From contig CAIRBP010000070.1 in assembly GCA_903876885.1 (NCBI GenBank), positions 1 to 58,417 of the forward strand: a stretch of DNA of 58,417 bases, in the 5' to 3' direction. A program made the translations under genes and the position numbers. The stretch comes from an uncultured Burkholderiales bacterium. Its GTDB lineage: Bacteria > Pseudomonadota > Gammaproteobacteria > Burkholderiales > Burkholderiaceae_C. Under the pieces are notes generated by a model. It saw only the letters and a list, made by a program, of their open reading frames with translations, did not search any database and was not told where the DNA came from. Positions 42,827-52,835 of the stretch are shown in pieces (the first letter of the stretch is position 1; the number at the start of each line of letters is the position of its first letter).

Positions 42827-44341
42827 TTAGTCCATCGTGTTAGGCAAAGCCAATCGAGAGGAATCCTCACCGTCTGCGCTTTCGTGCACTCGTTGCGCAT
42901 TCAAACTAGCGATCACCTCAGCCGATATATCACCCGTAACGTATTCCCCGTTAAAGCACGATGCATCAAATCCCTCAATCATTGGATAGCCCTTGGGTAG
43001 TGCTTTCTTAACAGCATCAATCATCGCATCCACCTCTTGATAGATAAGGGCGTCACAACCGATTACTTCTCTCACCTCTTCAACGGTTCTATCATGCGCC
43101 ACTAGCTCTTGTAGTGTCGGCATATCGATTCCGTATACATTTGGAAACCGAACAGGAGGGGCAGCGCTGGCCAAGTAAACGCGCCTCGCACCAGCATCAC
43201 GAGCCATTTGAACAATCTCACGACTTGTTGTACCGCGCACAATCGAGTCATCCACCAAAAGCACATTTCTACCTTTAAATTCACTGGCAATCACATTTAA
43301 TTTTTGGCGAACAGATTTTTTGCGAACCGATTGCCCCGGCATGATGAATGTGCGTCCAACGTATCTATTTTTAACAAACGCTTCACGGTAGGGGATGCCA
43401 AGCAAATGGGCTAATTGCGTGGCGCTTGGGCGACTGGATTCAGGAATCGGAATAACCACATCAATCTCTGAAGGAGGTAGCACAGAGACTACTCGCTTAG
43501 CCAAACTCTCACCTAAATTCAAACGTGCTTGGTAGACTGATATTCCGTCAAGTGTCGAATCAGGTCTAGCCAAGTACACGTACTCGAAAATACAGGGATT
43601 AAGTTGGGAGGTGCGCGCACACTGTTTATTGGTGAGTACACCGTCTAAAGTAATAAATACAGCTTCCCCGGGCGCGATGTCTCGCACAAAGGTGTGCCCA
43701 GTCCCCTCTAAAGCTACCGACTCACTCGCGACCATAAGCGTGCCGTCTGCACCCCGACCAATACACAGTGGCCTGATACCGTGAGGATCTCTAAACGCAA
43801 GCAATCCGTGACCCGCAATCATTGCGATCACCGCGTAAGACCCTTTAATTCGCTCGTGCACACCGCTTACCGCTTGAAAGACATCAGCCGGGGTAAGCGT
43901 GATGCCGCGAGTGAAAGTCTCCAACTCATGCGCAAGTACATTGATCAGTACCTCTGAATCGCTCTCAGTGTTGATGTGCCTGTGGTCCGTGTTGTAGAGC
44001 TCTTGCTTTAGGACTTGTGCGTTTGTCAAATTGCCGTTGTGAACAAGCACGATACCAAAGGGCGCATTAACGTAAAAGGGCTGGGCCTCCTCCTCGCTTT
44101 GTGCGTTTCCAGCGGTTGGGTACCTGACCTGGCCAAGCCCAGTATCCCCGGGCAAACCCCGCATATTGCGAGTGCGAAAAATATCTCGCACCATACCCTT
44201 GGCTTTGTGCATGAAAAATTTTCTATCATGCTGAGTTGCAATACCCGCAGCATCTTGGCCCCTGTGTTGTAACAGTAGCAAAGCGTCATAAATTAATTGA
44301 TTTACGACGCCACGTCCTACGACTCCAATAATTCCACACAT
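42827..44341 (-). CDS. purF: Amidophosphoribosyltransferase
   Basis: A 504-residue enzyme for the first committed step of purine synthesis. It starts MCGIIGVVG, exposing Cys2 as the glutaminase nucleophile; LVHNGNLTNA belongs to the glutaminase domain. VLLVDDSIVRGTT is the PRPP-binding loop of the phosphoribosyltransferase domain. Length matches the family. It overlaps no gene but begins three bases after cvpA, as in many proteobacteria. Confidence 0.97.
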   Translation of the reverse strand: MCGIIGVVGRGVVNQLIYDALLLLQHRGQDAAGIATQHDRKFFMHKAKGMVRDIFRTRNMRGLPGDTGLGQVRYPTAGNAQSEEEAQPFYVNAPFGIVLVHNGNLTNAQVLKQELYNTDHRHINTESDSEVLINVLAHELETFTRGITLTPADVFQAVSGVHERIKGSYAVIAMIAGHGLLAFRDPHGIRPLCIGRGADGTLMVASESVALEGTGHTFVRDIAPGEAVFITLDGVLTNKQCARTSQLNPCIFEYVYLARPDSTLDGISVYQARLNLGESLAKRVVSVLPPSEIDVVIPIPESSRPSATQLAHLLGIPYREAFVKNRYVGRTFIMPGQSVRKKSVRQKLNVIASEFKGRNVLLVDDSIVRGTTSREIVQMARDAGARRVYLASAAPPVRFPNVYGIDMPTLQELVAHDRTVEEVREVIGCDALIYQEVDAMIDAVKKALPKGYPMIEGFDASCFNGEYVTGDISAEVIASLNAQRVHESADGEDSSRLALPNTMD

Positions 44342-44344
44342 TAG

Positions 44345-44851
44345 TTAATGTACCTTCTTAAATTCAGACGACAAAATAGGGGCCACATGGATAAGAGCGG
44401 TCTCAAGCAACGGTGCCACATTAGAGCGTGTCCACTCGGGATTGCTCTTAAAAGGGCTCATGTTCACACATACCGTTCCAAGCAAGAGTATCACCAAGCC
44501 CCCTAGCATAGCAAAAGCAGCACCCAAGATCCTATCCAAGAGTCCAAGTCCGATTCGAGAGACAAGACTTCGAATCATCTCACTGAGGAACGTGGCCAAA
44601 ATCAAAACCCCAACAAATACCATCACATAACCAACACTGCTCCTCATAGCGTCAGACATGTCGGCGATCGGAATCAATGAACCAACAGTTTTGCTAAGGG
44701 AAGGCGCGGCAAAAAAAGCAAAAACCCACGCTGCCAGCGACATCAATTCCCTAATGAGTCCTTTCATCAAACCCCAACCCAAACCAAGTGCTAGGACACC
44801 AAACGCAAACCAATCTACGTTTGTAAGGGGCTGTTGAAATAGGTCTGTCAA
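44345..44851 (-). CDS. cvpA: CvpA family membrane protein
   Basis: A 168-residue inner-membrane protein with four hydrophobic segments. NVDWFAFGVLALGLGWGLMKGLIRELMS at the start and SRIGLGLLDRILGAAFAMLGG in the middle are the CvpA pattern. CvpA was first linked to colicin V production; its molecular role remains open. Genomic linkage to purF is conserved and holds here. It lies 82 bases downstream of the SPOR gene. Confidence 0.93.
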   Translation of the reverse strand: MTDLFQQPLTNVDWFAFGVLALGLGWGLMKGLIRELMSLAAWVFAFFAAPSLSKTVGSLIPIADMSDAMRSSVGYVMVFVGVLILATFLSEMIRSLVSRIGLGLLDRILGAAFAMLGGLVILLLGTVCVNMSPFKSNPEWTRSNVAPLLETALIHVAPILSSEFKKVH

Positions 44852-44933
44852 TGAGGGAATTAAAGAGTTAAAACTACGCTTGGTTAGCGTTCAAAAACCA
44901 AAGCCCTATAAGAGCAAAGGTTGGGGATTGGAA

Positions 44934-46064
44934 TTAAGGCTGCGGAATTATGTCTAACTTTGCTCCAGGAATTTTTAATTCCTTAAGCTTCTCAACTGCG
45001 TGCAGGGCCTCATCCTTATTTTTAAAAATGCCGACCCTGATTCTTACTCGTTTGGTACCGTCTTTGCCGGGCTCACCGCGAAGCGTAACTTTATAACCCG
45101 CTTTTTCTAGTTTTGAGCTGTACTCTTTTATTTTCACTGGATCGGTGTATACACCGACTTGAATAATTTGTTTAACTTGTTTTGTGTCTTTGGAGCTGGC
45201 ATCTTTAGAGTTTGCTGAGTCCTTAGCGTCTTTTATGTCTTTTGCAGAACTGGTGCTTTGAGTGTTTGAAGCATTGGAAGAATTTACAGAAGCTCCAGGA
45301 GTCGCCGAGGCTCCTGCGTTTGCTGAAACGGAACTCGCAGCACTGGAGGAGGACGGCACAACCGGCGTCACCACAGAAGATGCCGCCTTAGCAGGTTGGA
45401 TGCTTGAGCTTGGCGCCTTGGCAGAGATGATCACCTCTTTAGGCTCCCCATTGGAGCTTTTGTTCGTTGAACTAGAGGAGTCGCCCTTTTGCTGCTGAGA
45501 GCCAGAGGCTTGGGTAGAGCTATTTTGGCTGACGCTACCGGGCTTTGAATCGCTAGCAGGGTTTAGATTGGAGGGCGCAGGAGGCGTAGTGATAGCACTC
45601 ATTGCGGAGGAGAAGCTATGCATAGCTGATGCTGCTACCACCCCGGCGGCTACCCCGGCCGCCCCACTTGTAACTGCGCTTGATCCAGAACTAGAGGCAC
45701 TTTGATCCTTAGATCTTTCGTCCTTATCTTTGTCAACACCAACTGCAGCGTTTTTATTTGCATTACTTGCATTACTAGCGTTACTCGTATTGCTGGAGTT
45801 ACTTGCCTTAGAGAGCACAGGCGCATCAGTTGATTTAACTTTATCCTTGTCTGATATCTCTATTTGAATATCACTTTTAACTGGCCTTGGCTGTGTATCG
45901 AATAGAAGTGGAAATCCAACTACCGCGATCAACACAAGAACAGTAGCCCCGATCAGTCGGTGCCTGGCGCTACGCCTTAAACTCTCAATGCTTTGCGAGG
46001 GCGATGAGCCCGTAGCGCCTTGCTCATCATGGGCACGATTGGACCGAAGCTTGAAGAAAGACAT
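44934..46064 (-). CDS. SPOR-domain cell-division-type protein
   Basis: A 376-residue bitopic membrane protein. A cytosolic basic N-terminus precedes one TM segment (about 36-55, IGATVLVLIAVVGFPLLF). A long Ser/Ala/Asn-rich, low-complexity periplasmic linker (about 75-295) follows, and the C-terminal SPOR domain is at about 297-374 (IIQVGVYTDPVKIKEYSSKLEKAG to KLKELKIPG). SPOR domains bind denuded peptidoglycan at the septum. It lies between folC and cvpA, as DedD-like genes do in Burkholderiales. Confidence 0.92.
   Translation of the reverse strand: MSFFKLRSNRAHDEQGATGSSPSQSIESLRRSARHRLIGATVLVLIAVVGFPLLFDTQPRPVKSDIQIEISDKDKVKSTDAPVLSKASNSSNTSNASNASNANKNAAVGVDKDKDERSKDQSASSSGSSAVTSGAAGVAAGVVAASAMHSFSSAMSAITTPPAPSNLNPASDSKPGSVSQNSSTQASGSQQQKGDSSSSTNKSSNGEPKEVIISAKAPSSSIQPAKAASSVVTPVVPSSSSAASSVSANAGASATPGASVNSSNASNTQSTSSAKDIKDAKDSANSKDASSKDTKQVKQIIQVGVYTDPVKIKEYSSKLEKAGYKVTLRGEPGKDGTKRVRIRVGIFKNKDEALHAVEKLKELKIPGAKLDIIPQP
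45760..45804 (-). repeat. Five degenerate 9-bp tandem repeats inside the SPOR gene
   Basis: Units GCATTACTT, GCATTACTA, GCGTTACTC, GTATTGCTG and GAGTTACTT are consecutive and encode Ser-Asn-x repeats in the linker. Such tracts can change copy number by slippage without shifting the frame. Confidence 0.75.
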
Positions 46065-46161
46065 AAATGAAATTTATTCTGGAAAAAAGATTCTTCGACC
46101 ACCCAAACTGAACAGCAAAAATTCATCTTCATGAACCCTCTGCACTTGGTTAAGTGGCATG

Positions 46162-47514
46162 TTAAGTGGCATTTGAAGTTTGCAAATGGGGCGCATCAAG
46201 ACGGGGTATCCCGTGCTCTAAAACGCCTCCAACCGTGTAAAACGATCCAAACACCACGATTCTATCAGCGGGGTTGGCCCGCCCTATGGCGGCTTGTAAA
46301 GCAGTTACAGGGTTTTGATAGGTTTGGGCCACTGGGCTAACTACGCCGCCTGCAACGCCTAAAACGCCTGCACCCAAAGTGCTCTCACCCTTTTTACCCT
46401 GGTCTGTACCCTCCCAAATTTCCATCAACGCTTGAGCCGAGATTGCCCTTGGTGTTGGGAGGTCACAAAAATACCAATGCGTCACCAGTGGCTCCATTTT
46501 TCTCAGCATAGTGGCCAAATCCTTATCCTCCATTGCGCCAAATACTGCGTGTGTGCAAGGGTAAAAGCCCATGGCGTCCAAGTTCTCAAAGAGCGCTGAG
46601 ACCGCGTGCGGATTATGAGCCACATCCAGGACCAGCGTGGGTTGACCCGCCACGATTTGAAAACGCCCCGGCAAATTCACTAGCGATAGTCCGTTTCTTA
46701 TGCCCTGGGCTGTGACCGGGAGCACGTAGCGCAAGGCCTCAAGTGCAGCAAGAGCAGCGCATGCGTTGAATATCTGATTTGCACCCCTCAAAGCGGGGTA
46801 AGCAAGGCCTGCGCTTCGCCGCCCCCGAACCGCAAAACTCCACTGCTGTTTATCCCCAGAGAAGTTAAAGTCTCTCCCGATCAGCCAAGCCTCAGCTCCG
46901 ATTTCGTCTGCATATTTAAGCAAAGACGCCGGCGGCACTGGGTCACTGATGATTGCAGGAACACCCGGGCGCATAATTCCCGCTTTTTCCCGACCAATAC
47001 TCTCACGGTCAGTTCCAAGAAATTCGGTATGGTCTATGTCAATACTTGTAATAATTGCACAACTCGTATCCACCACATTGACCGCATCGAGTCTTCCGCC
47101 CAGTCCAACCTCCAAAATAGCGACATCTAAATTGGAGGCGGCCATAAGATCCAAGATAGCTAAAGTCGTAAACTCGAAATAGGTCAGCGTTATCCCAGCC
47201 CGGGCTTGCTCGACGCGCTCGAAATGATGTATGTACTGCTCTTCACTTGCAATGACTCTTGAGATCCGGCAGCGCTCTTTAAAATCATAGAGGTGAGGAG
47301 AGGAGTAAACACCCGTTGTAAAACCTGATTCCTCTAAAATCGACTCTAGCATCGCGCAGGTCGAGCCTTTGCCGTTGGTGCCAGCAACAGTAAAAACCGG
47401 ACAATTGAATTTCAAATTCAGTCGTTCAGCAACGGCTCTCACCCTGTCTAGCCCCATGTCTATATTTTTGGAGTGAATCGATTCGCAGTGTTCCAACCAT
47501 TTATCTAAATTCAT
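46162..47514 (-). CDS. folC: Folylpolyglutamate/dihydrofolate synthase
   Basis: A 450-residue Mur-ligase-type enzyme that makes dihydrofolate and extends the polyglutamate tail. The P-loop is GTNGKGST (45-52), then SPHLYDFKERCRI, LEVGLGGRLDAVNVVD with metal and ATP residues, IDHTEFLG and VLDVAHNPHAV in the C-terminal domain. I use the ATG at 47514 (MNLDKWLEHCE); 17 codons upstream are open but unlike the family. Its usual upstream neighbour accD is absent here. Confidence 0.95.
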   Translation of the reverse strand: MNLDKWLEHCESIHSKNIDMGLDRVRAVAERLNLKFNCPVFTVAGTNGKGSTCAMLESILEESGFTTGVYSSPHLYDFKERCRISRVIASEEQYIHHFERVEQARAGITLTYFEFTTLAILDLMAASNLDVAILEVGLGGRLDAVNVVDTSCAIITSIDIDHTEFLGTDRESIGREKAGIMRPGVPAIISDPVPPASLLKYADEIGAEAWLIGRDFNFSGDKQQWSFAVRGRRSAGLAYPALRGANQIFNACAALAALEALRYVLPVTAQGIRNGLSLVNLPGRFQIVAGQPTLVLDVAHNPHAVSALFENLDAMGFYPCTHAVFGAMEDKDLATMLRKMEPLVTHWYFCDLPTPRAISAQALMEIWEGTDQGKKGESTLGAGVLGVAGGVVSPVAQTYQNPVTALQAAIGRANPADRIVVFGSFYTVGGVLEHGIPRLDAPHLQTSNAT

Positions 47515-47617
47515 TTTTAAACTAAATTGTCTGTAGTATTGTTGAAAATTTATTCTTATTACCAACTCTTTTGAACTAACACCAATGAGCCCAAACTCAT
47601 TTTTAAGTTAAACCGCT

Positions 47618-48001
47618 ATGAACCCATCAACCAATCATCAAAAGATACGATTATTCGGAATCCCCAATTGTGACAGTGTTAAGAAGGCGCGGGTGTGGCT
47701 TGACGATAAAGGCGTGGATTATGAATTCCAAGATTTTAAAAAATCTCCACTCACCACCAATCAACTCAAAAATTGGTGTAAGCATGTGGGTTGGGAAACG
47801 TTGGTCAATAAGAAAAGCACAACCTGGCGAGCGCTTTCACCTGAAATCCAAAAAAGTGTCACCAATGAGTCCAGCGCCTGTCAACTCTTGGTTGAATACC
47901 CAAGCCTTGTGAAACGCCCGGTGATGTGGTCAACGGAATCGGAGCAGGTTATCGTTGGCGTACAACCTAGTCTCTGGGAGGAGATGGTAGGGGTGAAATG
48001 A
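47618..48001 (+). CDS. ArsC/Spx-family (YffB-like) protein
   Basis: A 127-residue thioredoxin-fold protein. GIPNCDSVKKARVWLDDKG has one Cys (C18) at the ArsC position, and VDYEFQDFKKSPL follows, the YffB pattern. YffB-like proteins resemble glutathione-dependent arsenate reductases, but arsenate reduction is not shown for them. It is divergent from folC over 103 bases. Confidence 0.9.
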   Translation: MNPSTNHQKIRLFGIPNCDSVKKARVWLDDKGVDYEFQDFKKSPLTTNQLKNWCKHVGWETLVNKKSTTWRALSPEIQKSVTNESSACQLLVEYPSLVKRPVMWSTESEQVIVGVQPSLWEEMVGVK

Positions 48002-48216
48002 TGGGTATAGATCCAAAGATCTCAGCCTAATCTTTAAGATTCATCATTGAGATTGATCTTTGATCATGAACACAAGCAAAACTTAATGTTTACCCCCAAT
48101 TGCACTAAAATACACGGTTAAGATAAAAAATAGAGCATGTACTGCCTCAAATGCAAGCACCGCAAAGCTTGTCTCAGTACTCATTAACACCCCCCTTTTT
48201 TTACACCCTAACAACT

Positions 48217-49590
48217 ATGTCTACGACTCTATCTAGAAGTAAATCTCACCCCAAAGCATCCTCGCATAAAAAATCTGATGCTCCAAAACGTGTTGTGCTC
48301 GCTTACTCTGGAGGCTTGGATACATCCATCATTTTGAAGTGGCTTCAAGATGAATATCAATGTGAGGTAGTCACTTTTACAGCGGATATCGGTCAGGGCG
48401 AGGAAATAGAGCCTGCTCGCGCCAAAGCGATCAAGATGGGGATCAAACCCCAAAATATCTTTATTGAAGATCTGCGCGAAGAGTTCGTGAGAGACTTTGT
48501 CTTCCCCATGTTTAGAGCCAATGCTTTGTACGAGGGGGAATATTTACTGGGTACTTCAATTGCAAGGCCTTTAATCGCCAAGCGTTTGATTGATATTGCA
48601 AGAAAAACAAACGCTGACGCTATCAGCCACGGGGCCACTGGTAAGGGCAATGATCAAGTGCGTTTTGAGCTTGGCGCCTACGCCTTAATGCCTAATGTGC
48701 ATGTAATTGCTCCTTGGCGTGAGTGGGATCTGCTCTCAAGAGAAAAACTCCTAGCCTACGCAGACAAACACGGCATTCCAGTAGATTTTAAAAAGCGCAA
48801 AGGAGGTGCCCCTTATTCGATGGATGCTAATTTACTGCACATCAGTTATGAGGGGGGCATCTTAGAGGATCCTAACTTTGCACCTGAGGAGTCGATGTGG
48901 CGTCTAACCCGCAGTCCAGAGAAAGCGCCTTCAAAAGCCCAAATTATTGAGCTTACCTACAAACGCGGTGATATCGTCGCAGTTGATGGTGTAGCCATGA
49001 GTCCAGCAACCGTGCTAACGAAATTGAATCAACTTGGTGGATTACACGGCATTGGTCGCTTAGACAAAGTTGAAAACCGTTATGTTGGCATGAAGAGTAG
49101 GGGCTGCTATGAGACGCCTGGGGGCACCATTATGCTGGCCGGTCACCGAGCTATAGAGTCCATTACCTTGGACAAAGAAGTGCTCGCATTAAAAGATGAT
49201 TTAATGCCGCGATATGCTCGCATGATCTACAACGGTTACTGGTTCAGCCCAGAGCGCGAGCTCTTGCAAGGTTTGATCGATGCCTCTCAAGAAACAGTCA
49301 ACGGCCTCGTTCGCTTAAAGCTTTACAAGGGCACCATCATGTGCGTGGGCCGTGAGAGCAAGCACAATAGTTTGTTTGACACCAAGATCTCTACATTTGA
49401 TGATGACGGCGGCGCTTACAACCAGGCAGATGCTGGTGGATTTATCAAGCTCAATGCACTGCGACTTCGTATTGCGGCGAATTTAAAAATAGCGAATCAT
49501 AAAAAGACTTCCAAGAGTTCCACAAAGCCTGGTACGAGAACTGGGGCCAAAAAGTCTGTCAAATCCGCATCTTCTAAAAAATCCAAATAA
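48217..49590 (+). CDS. argG: Argininosuccinate synthase
   Basis: From the ATG at 48217 it is a 457-residue enzyme joining citrulline and aspartate in arginine synthesis. The ATP P-loop is SGGLDTS (31-37); [36 protein letters not shown] and [13 protein letters not shown] [12 protein letters not shown] follow. The core is complete by about residue 425. Both ends carry basic low-complexity tails: about 25 residues before the core and about 30 Lys/Ser/Thr-rich residues after it, not usual for the family. An upstream in-frame ATG (48151) adds 22 unlikely residues. Confidence 0.95.
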   Translation: MSTTLSRSKSHPKASSHKKSDAPKRVVLAYSGGLDTSIILKWLQDEYQCEVVTFTADIGQGEEIEPARAKAIKMGIKPQNIFIEDLREEFVRDFVFPMFRANALYEGEYLLGTSIARPLIAKRLIDIARKTNADAISHGATGKGNDQVRFELGAYALMPNVHVIAPWREWDLLSREKLLAYADKHGIPVDFKKRKGGAPYSMDANLLHISYEGGILEDPNFAPEESMWRLTRSPEKAPSKAQIIELTYKRGDIVAVDGVAMSPATVLTKLNQLGGLHGIGRLDKVENRYVGMKSRGCYETPGGTIMLAGHRAIESITLDKEVLALKDDLMPRYARMIYNGYWFSPERELLQGLIDASQETVNGLVRLKLYKGTIMCVGRESKHNSLFDTKISTFDDDGGAYNQADAGGFIKLNALRLRIAANLKIANHKKTSKSSTKPGTRTGAKKSVKSASSKKSK

Positions 49591-49612
49591 GCATATAAGC
49601 TAGGACTGCATC

Positions 49613-49930
49613 ATGGTTCAAGAGTTAATCAAAGACGTATCTATCAAAACCAAAGCCAATGTTTTCTTTGGCGGCAAGTGCATCAGTCACGCTGTGACGC
49701 TTTCTGATGGAACCAAGAAAAGTGTAGGCGTAATTCTCAGTGCAACGCTTACCTTTAACACCGAAGCTCCAGAGATCATGGAGTGCGTAGCGGGTGCTTG
49801 CTCCTATAAATTAGCCGGATCCAATGATTGGAAAACCTCCAATCCCGGAGAGAGCTTTCATATTGCGGGCAACTCCTCCTTTGATATCAAAGTGGATTCG
49901 GAGTACCACTACATTTGTCATTTCGGCTGA
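49613..49930 (+). CDS. ppnP: Pyrimidine/purine nucleoside phosphorylase
   Basis: A 105-residue cupin-fold protein of the PpnP (DUF1255) family, which phosphorolyses nucleosides to base and ribose-1-phosphate. KANVFFGGKCISHAV, GVILSATLTFNTEAPEIMECVAG and GESFHIAGNSSFDIKV match the family. Length is normal. It lies 22 bases after argG, so it may share its transcript, and is followed by a terminator. Confidence 0.93.
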   Translation: MVQELIKDVSIKTKANVFFGGKCISHAVTLSDGTKKSVGVILSATLTFNTEAPEIMECVAGACSYKLAGSNDWKTSNPGESFHIAGNSSFDIKVDSEYHYICHFG

Positions 49931-49976
49931 ACAAACCCAAGACTGGCTTAAACATGCTGGCTAGTCTGGGTTGTTT
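49931..49976 (+). terminator. Terminator after ppnP
   Basis: ACCCA-(A)-GACT pairs with AGTC-TGGGT, extended by ACAA/TTGT with one bulge, and TTTATATTT follows on the plus strand. It lies directly after the ppnP stop, between convergent genes. Confidence 0.6.
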
Positions 49977-49998
49977 ATATTTAGCCCCGTCAAACGAA

Positions 49999-50961
49999 TT
50001 AGAGTTTGATTCTTTCTTTAGCCTCTTCGTACTCTCGCTTGAGACGCTCAATGAGTTCTTGAGCGCTGACAACTCCCCTAATAGCGCCAATTCCTTGCCC
50101 AGAACCCCAAATATCTCTCCAGGCTTTTGCGCCACTTGAGCTGAAGTCCATATCGATCTTGTCTTTGGCGGGTAGATTCTCTGGGTCCAGTCCTGCAAGG
50201 CGTATAGAGGGGGCTAGATAATTACCGTTTACACCTGTAAAGGCGTTGGTGTAGACGATATCGTCAGAGGAGGAGTTAACCACACAGGCCTTGTACTCTT
50301 CACTAGCTCTGGCCTCATGTGTCGCAATAAAGGCGGAGCCAACGTATGCAAAATCTGCCCCCATAGCCTGAGCCGCCAGGACTGCACCGCCATTTGCAAT
50401 TGCACCACTGAGAGCAATAGGGCCACTAAACCACTGACGTAACTCTTGAATGAAGGCAAATGGACTTTTAACTCCGGCGTGACCGCCCGCGCCAGCCGCT
50501 ACAGCAATCAATCCGTCTGCACCTTTCTCGACTGCCTTCTTTGCAAATGTATCGTTAATCACATCATGCAGAACCACACCGCCGTAGCTATGGGAAGCAG
50601 CGTTTATATCAGCTCTAGCGCCTAGGGAGGTGATGATGATGGGAACTTTGTAGCGAACGCATTCCTGCATATCGTGTTCTAAGCGGTCATTGCTTTTATG
50701 AACTATTTGATTGATTGCGAACGGCGCAGCAGGTCGCTCTGGGTGAGCACGGTTGTAGGCGTCTAGGGTTTCTGTGATCTGGGCCAACCAATCACTGAGT
50801 TGAGAGCTTGGCCTGGCGTTCAAAGCAGGCATTGAGCCCACCACGCCGCAGATGCACTGAGCGATGACCGACTCGGGGTTGCTGATGATGAATAAAGGCG
50901 CTGCAATGACGGGGAAAGGCACCTTTGCCAAAGCACCGGGCAAAGTCCGTTTGACAGTCAT
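49999..50961 (-). CDS. Nitronate monooxygenase/2-nitropropane dioxygenase-like protein
   Basis: A 320-residue FMN-binding TIM-barrel. PVIAAPLFIISNPE at the start, SLGARADINAASHSYGG, GADGLIAVAAGAGGHAG and ALSGAIANGGAVLAAQAMGADFAYVGSAF form the flavin-phosphate site. GAGGHAG contains the His used by class I enzymes. Many family members act on enoyl-type or nitronate substrates; the natural one is uncertain. It begins 33 bases after etfA in the same direction. Confidence 0.9.
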   Translation of the reverse strand: MTVKRTLPGALAKVPFPVIAAPLFIISNPESVIAQCICGVVGSMPALNARPSSQLSDWLAQITETLDAYNRAHPERPAAPFAINQIVHKSNDRLEHDMQECVRYKVPIIITSLGARADINAASHSYGGVVLHDVINDTFAKKAVEKGADGLIAVAAGAGGHAGVKSPFAFIQELRQWFSGPIALSGAIANGGAVLAAQAMGADFAYVGSAFIATHEARASEEYKACVVNSSSDDIVYTNAFTGVNGNYLAPSIRLAGLDPENLPAKDKIDMDFSSSGAKAWRDIWGSGQGIGAIRGVVSAQELIERLKREYEEAKERIKL

Positions 50962-50994
50962 AGGTACAAAGGCAAGTGGGCCGAATGACTACTT

Positions 50995-51942
50995 TTAAAG
51001 TAGCTTCACCCACTCAGGCACTGCTTGGAACAAGTCTGCTTCTAATCCGTAATCAGCAACGCTAAATATCGGGGCTTCAGGGTCCTTGTTGATAGCCACG
51101 ATCACTTTACTGTCTTTCATACCTGCCAAGTGCTGAATAGCCCCGCTGATACCACACGCAACGTAGAGCTCGGGAGCAACGATTTTGCCGGTCTGACCAA
51201 CCTGCCAATCATTGGGAGCGTAGCCCGCGTCAACTGCCGCACGCGAGGCACCTAAAGCAGCGCCTAGCTTATCGGCTAATGGCGTTAAAACCTCAGCAAA
51301 CTTCTCACCACTACCAAGGGCACGCCCGCCAGAGACGATCACTTTAGCGGCCGTCAGTTCGGGGCGATCACTCACCGCAACCTCTTGCCCCATAAACTCA
51401 CTCAAAGCGGCATCGGCAACTGCTTGCAAACTCTCTACTGGCGCACTTGAAGCGCCATTTGCTGCTGCGTCAAAACCAGTAGTTCTAACTGTAATGACTT
51501 TAACCGAGTCCAAAGACTGAACAGTAGCGATTGCGTTACCTGCGTAAATTGGACGCTCAAATGTGTCTGGTGAAAGAACTTTTGTGATATCAGATATTTG
51601 AGCAACATCCAAAAGCGCAGCAACACGGGGAGCAATATTTTTACCGCTCGCAGTTGAAGCAAAAAGGATGTGCGAGTAGGCGTTACTTCCCTTGACTAAG
51701 GACAGAACTTGTAAAGCGCAGGTTTCAGCCGTGAAATGCGCTAGTGAGGGCGAATCGGCATGGATCACCTTTGCGACACCGACCAGTGTTGAGGCTTGTG
51801 CCGCAACGCCTGCGCAGGCACTCCCCATAACAAGCACGTGCACATCGGGTGCACAAGCCGATGCGGCGGTCAAAGCATTGAGGGTGGCGTTTTTTAGATG
51901 TTGGTTGTCGTGTTCAGCAATTACCAGTGCGGTCATGGTCAA
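50995..51942 (-). CDS. etfA: Electron transfer flavoprotein alpha subunit
   Basis: A 315-residue EtfA. The C-terminal FAD domain reads GGRALGSGEKF, GASRAAVDAGYAPNDWQVGQTGK, LYVACGISGAIQHLAGM and VAINKDPEAPIFSVADYG, the standard FAD-binding blocks. With EtfB it passes electrons from acyl-CoA dehydrogenases to the quinone pool. It follows etfB by 51 bases. Confidence 0.96.
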   Translation of the reverse strand: MTMTALVIAEHDNQHLKNATLNALTAASACAPDVHVLVMGSACAGVAAQASTLVGVAKVIHADSPSLAHFTAETCALQVLSLVKGSNAYSHILFASTASGKNIAPRVAALLDVAQISDITKVLSPDTFERPIYAGNAIATVQSLDSVKVITVRTTGFDAAANGASSAPVESLQAVADAALSEFMGQEVAVSDRPELTAAKVIVSGGRALGSGEKFAEVLTPLADKLGAALGASRAAVDAGYAPNDWQVGQTGKIVAPELYVACGISGAIQHLAGMKDSKVIVAINKDPEAPIFSVADYGLEADLFQAVPEWVKLL

Positions 51943-51993
51943 GAACTCTCTTTAAATTAGTTTTTTAAATCTGAAAATTTGAATACTTCAAAA

Positions 51994-52746
51994 TTAAGCA
52001 ATAACTTTTGCTTCGTTTTTGAGCTTATCCATCAGCGCCGGCACATCCGCTACCTTCACTCCAGCACTTCGCGTTGCGGGATCACAGACCTTGAGCGTCT
52101 TGATCCTTGGCGTTACGTCTACACCCAAGGACTCAGGCGTTAACGTATCGAGGGGTTTTTTCTTGGCCTTCATGATGTTAGGCAAAGTGACAAAGCGTGG
52201 CTCGTTAAGTCTTAGATCGGTCGTAATCACAGCTGGAAGTTTAAGATTTAGCGTCTCTAAACCGCCGTCGACCTCGCGTGTTACCTTGACATGATCCGCG
52301 CTTAGTTCAACCTTTGAGGCAAAGGTGGCTTGGCCGCAACCGGCCAAAGCAGCGAGCATTTGGCCCGTTTGATTGCAATCGTCGTCGATTGCTTGTTTGC
52401 CTAGGATAACCAAACCAGGTTGCTCTTTATCGATCAAGGCTTTGAGAATTTTAGCTACACCAAGAGGCTCAAGTTCAACACCAGTCTCAACCAAAATGGC
52501 TCGGTCTGCGCCAATAGCCATTGCGGTTCTGAGAGTTTCTTGACACTGGGTTACGCCGCAGGATATGGCAATTACCTCAGTTGCAACGCCCTTCTCCTTT
52601 AACCGAACCGCCTCTTCAAGGGCAATTTCGTCAAAGGGATTCATACTCATTTTCAGGTTGGCAAGCTCCACCCCAGACTGATCAGATTTCACGCGTATTT
52701 TGACGTTGTAATCAACGACACGTTTAACGGCAACCAATATCTTCAT
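51994..52746 (-). CDS. etfB: Electron transfer flavoprotein beta subunit
   Basis: A 250-residue EtfB with [19 protein letters not shown] at the start, [34 protein letters not shown] and [25 protein letters not shown], the AMP-binding and recognition-loop blocks. Length is normal. It is the first gene of an etfB-etfA-monooxygenase-like unit. It would serve the acyl-CoA dehydrogenase at 13.6-15.4 kb among others. Confidence 0.96.
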   Translation of the reverse strand: MKILVAVKRVVDYNVKIRVKSDQSGVELANLKMSMNPFDEIALEEAVRLKEKGVATEVIAISCGVTQCQETLRTAMAIGADRAILVETGVELEPLGVAKILKALIDKEQPGLVILGKQAIDDDCNQTGQMLAALAGCGQATFASKVELSADHVKVTREVDGGLETLNLKLPAVITTDLRLNEPRFVTLPNIMKAKKKPLDTLTPESLGVDVTPRIKTLKVCDPATRSAGVKVADVPALMDKLKNEAKVIA

Positions 52747-52835
52747 TTTTAAATCTCCACAATACGCTCATTCTAAGGGATGCACGGAACACACACGTAC
52801 TTCGCGATCTTTAAAACCATGATGTTTGTGCTTAA

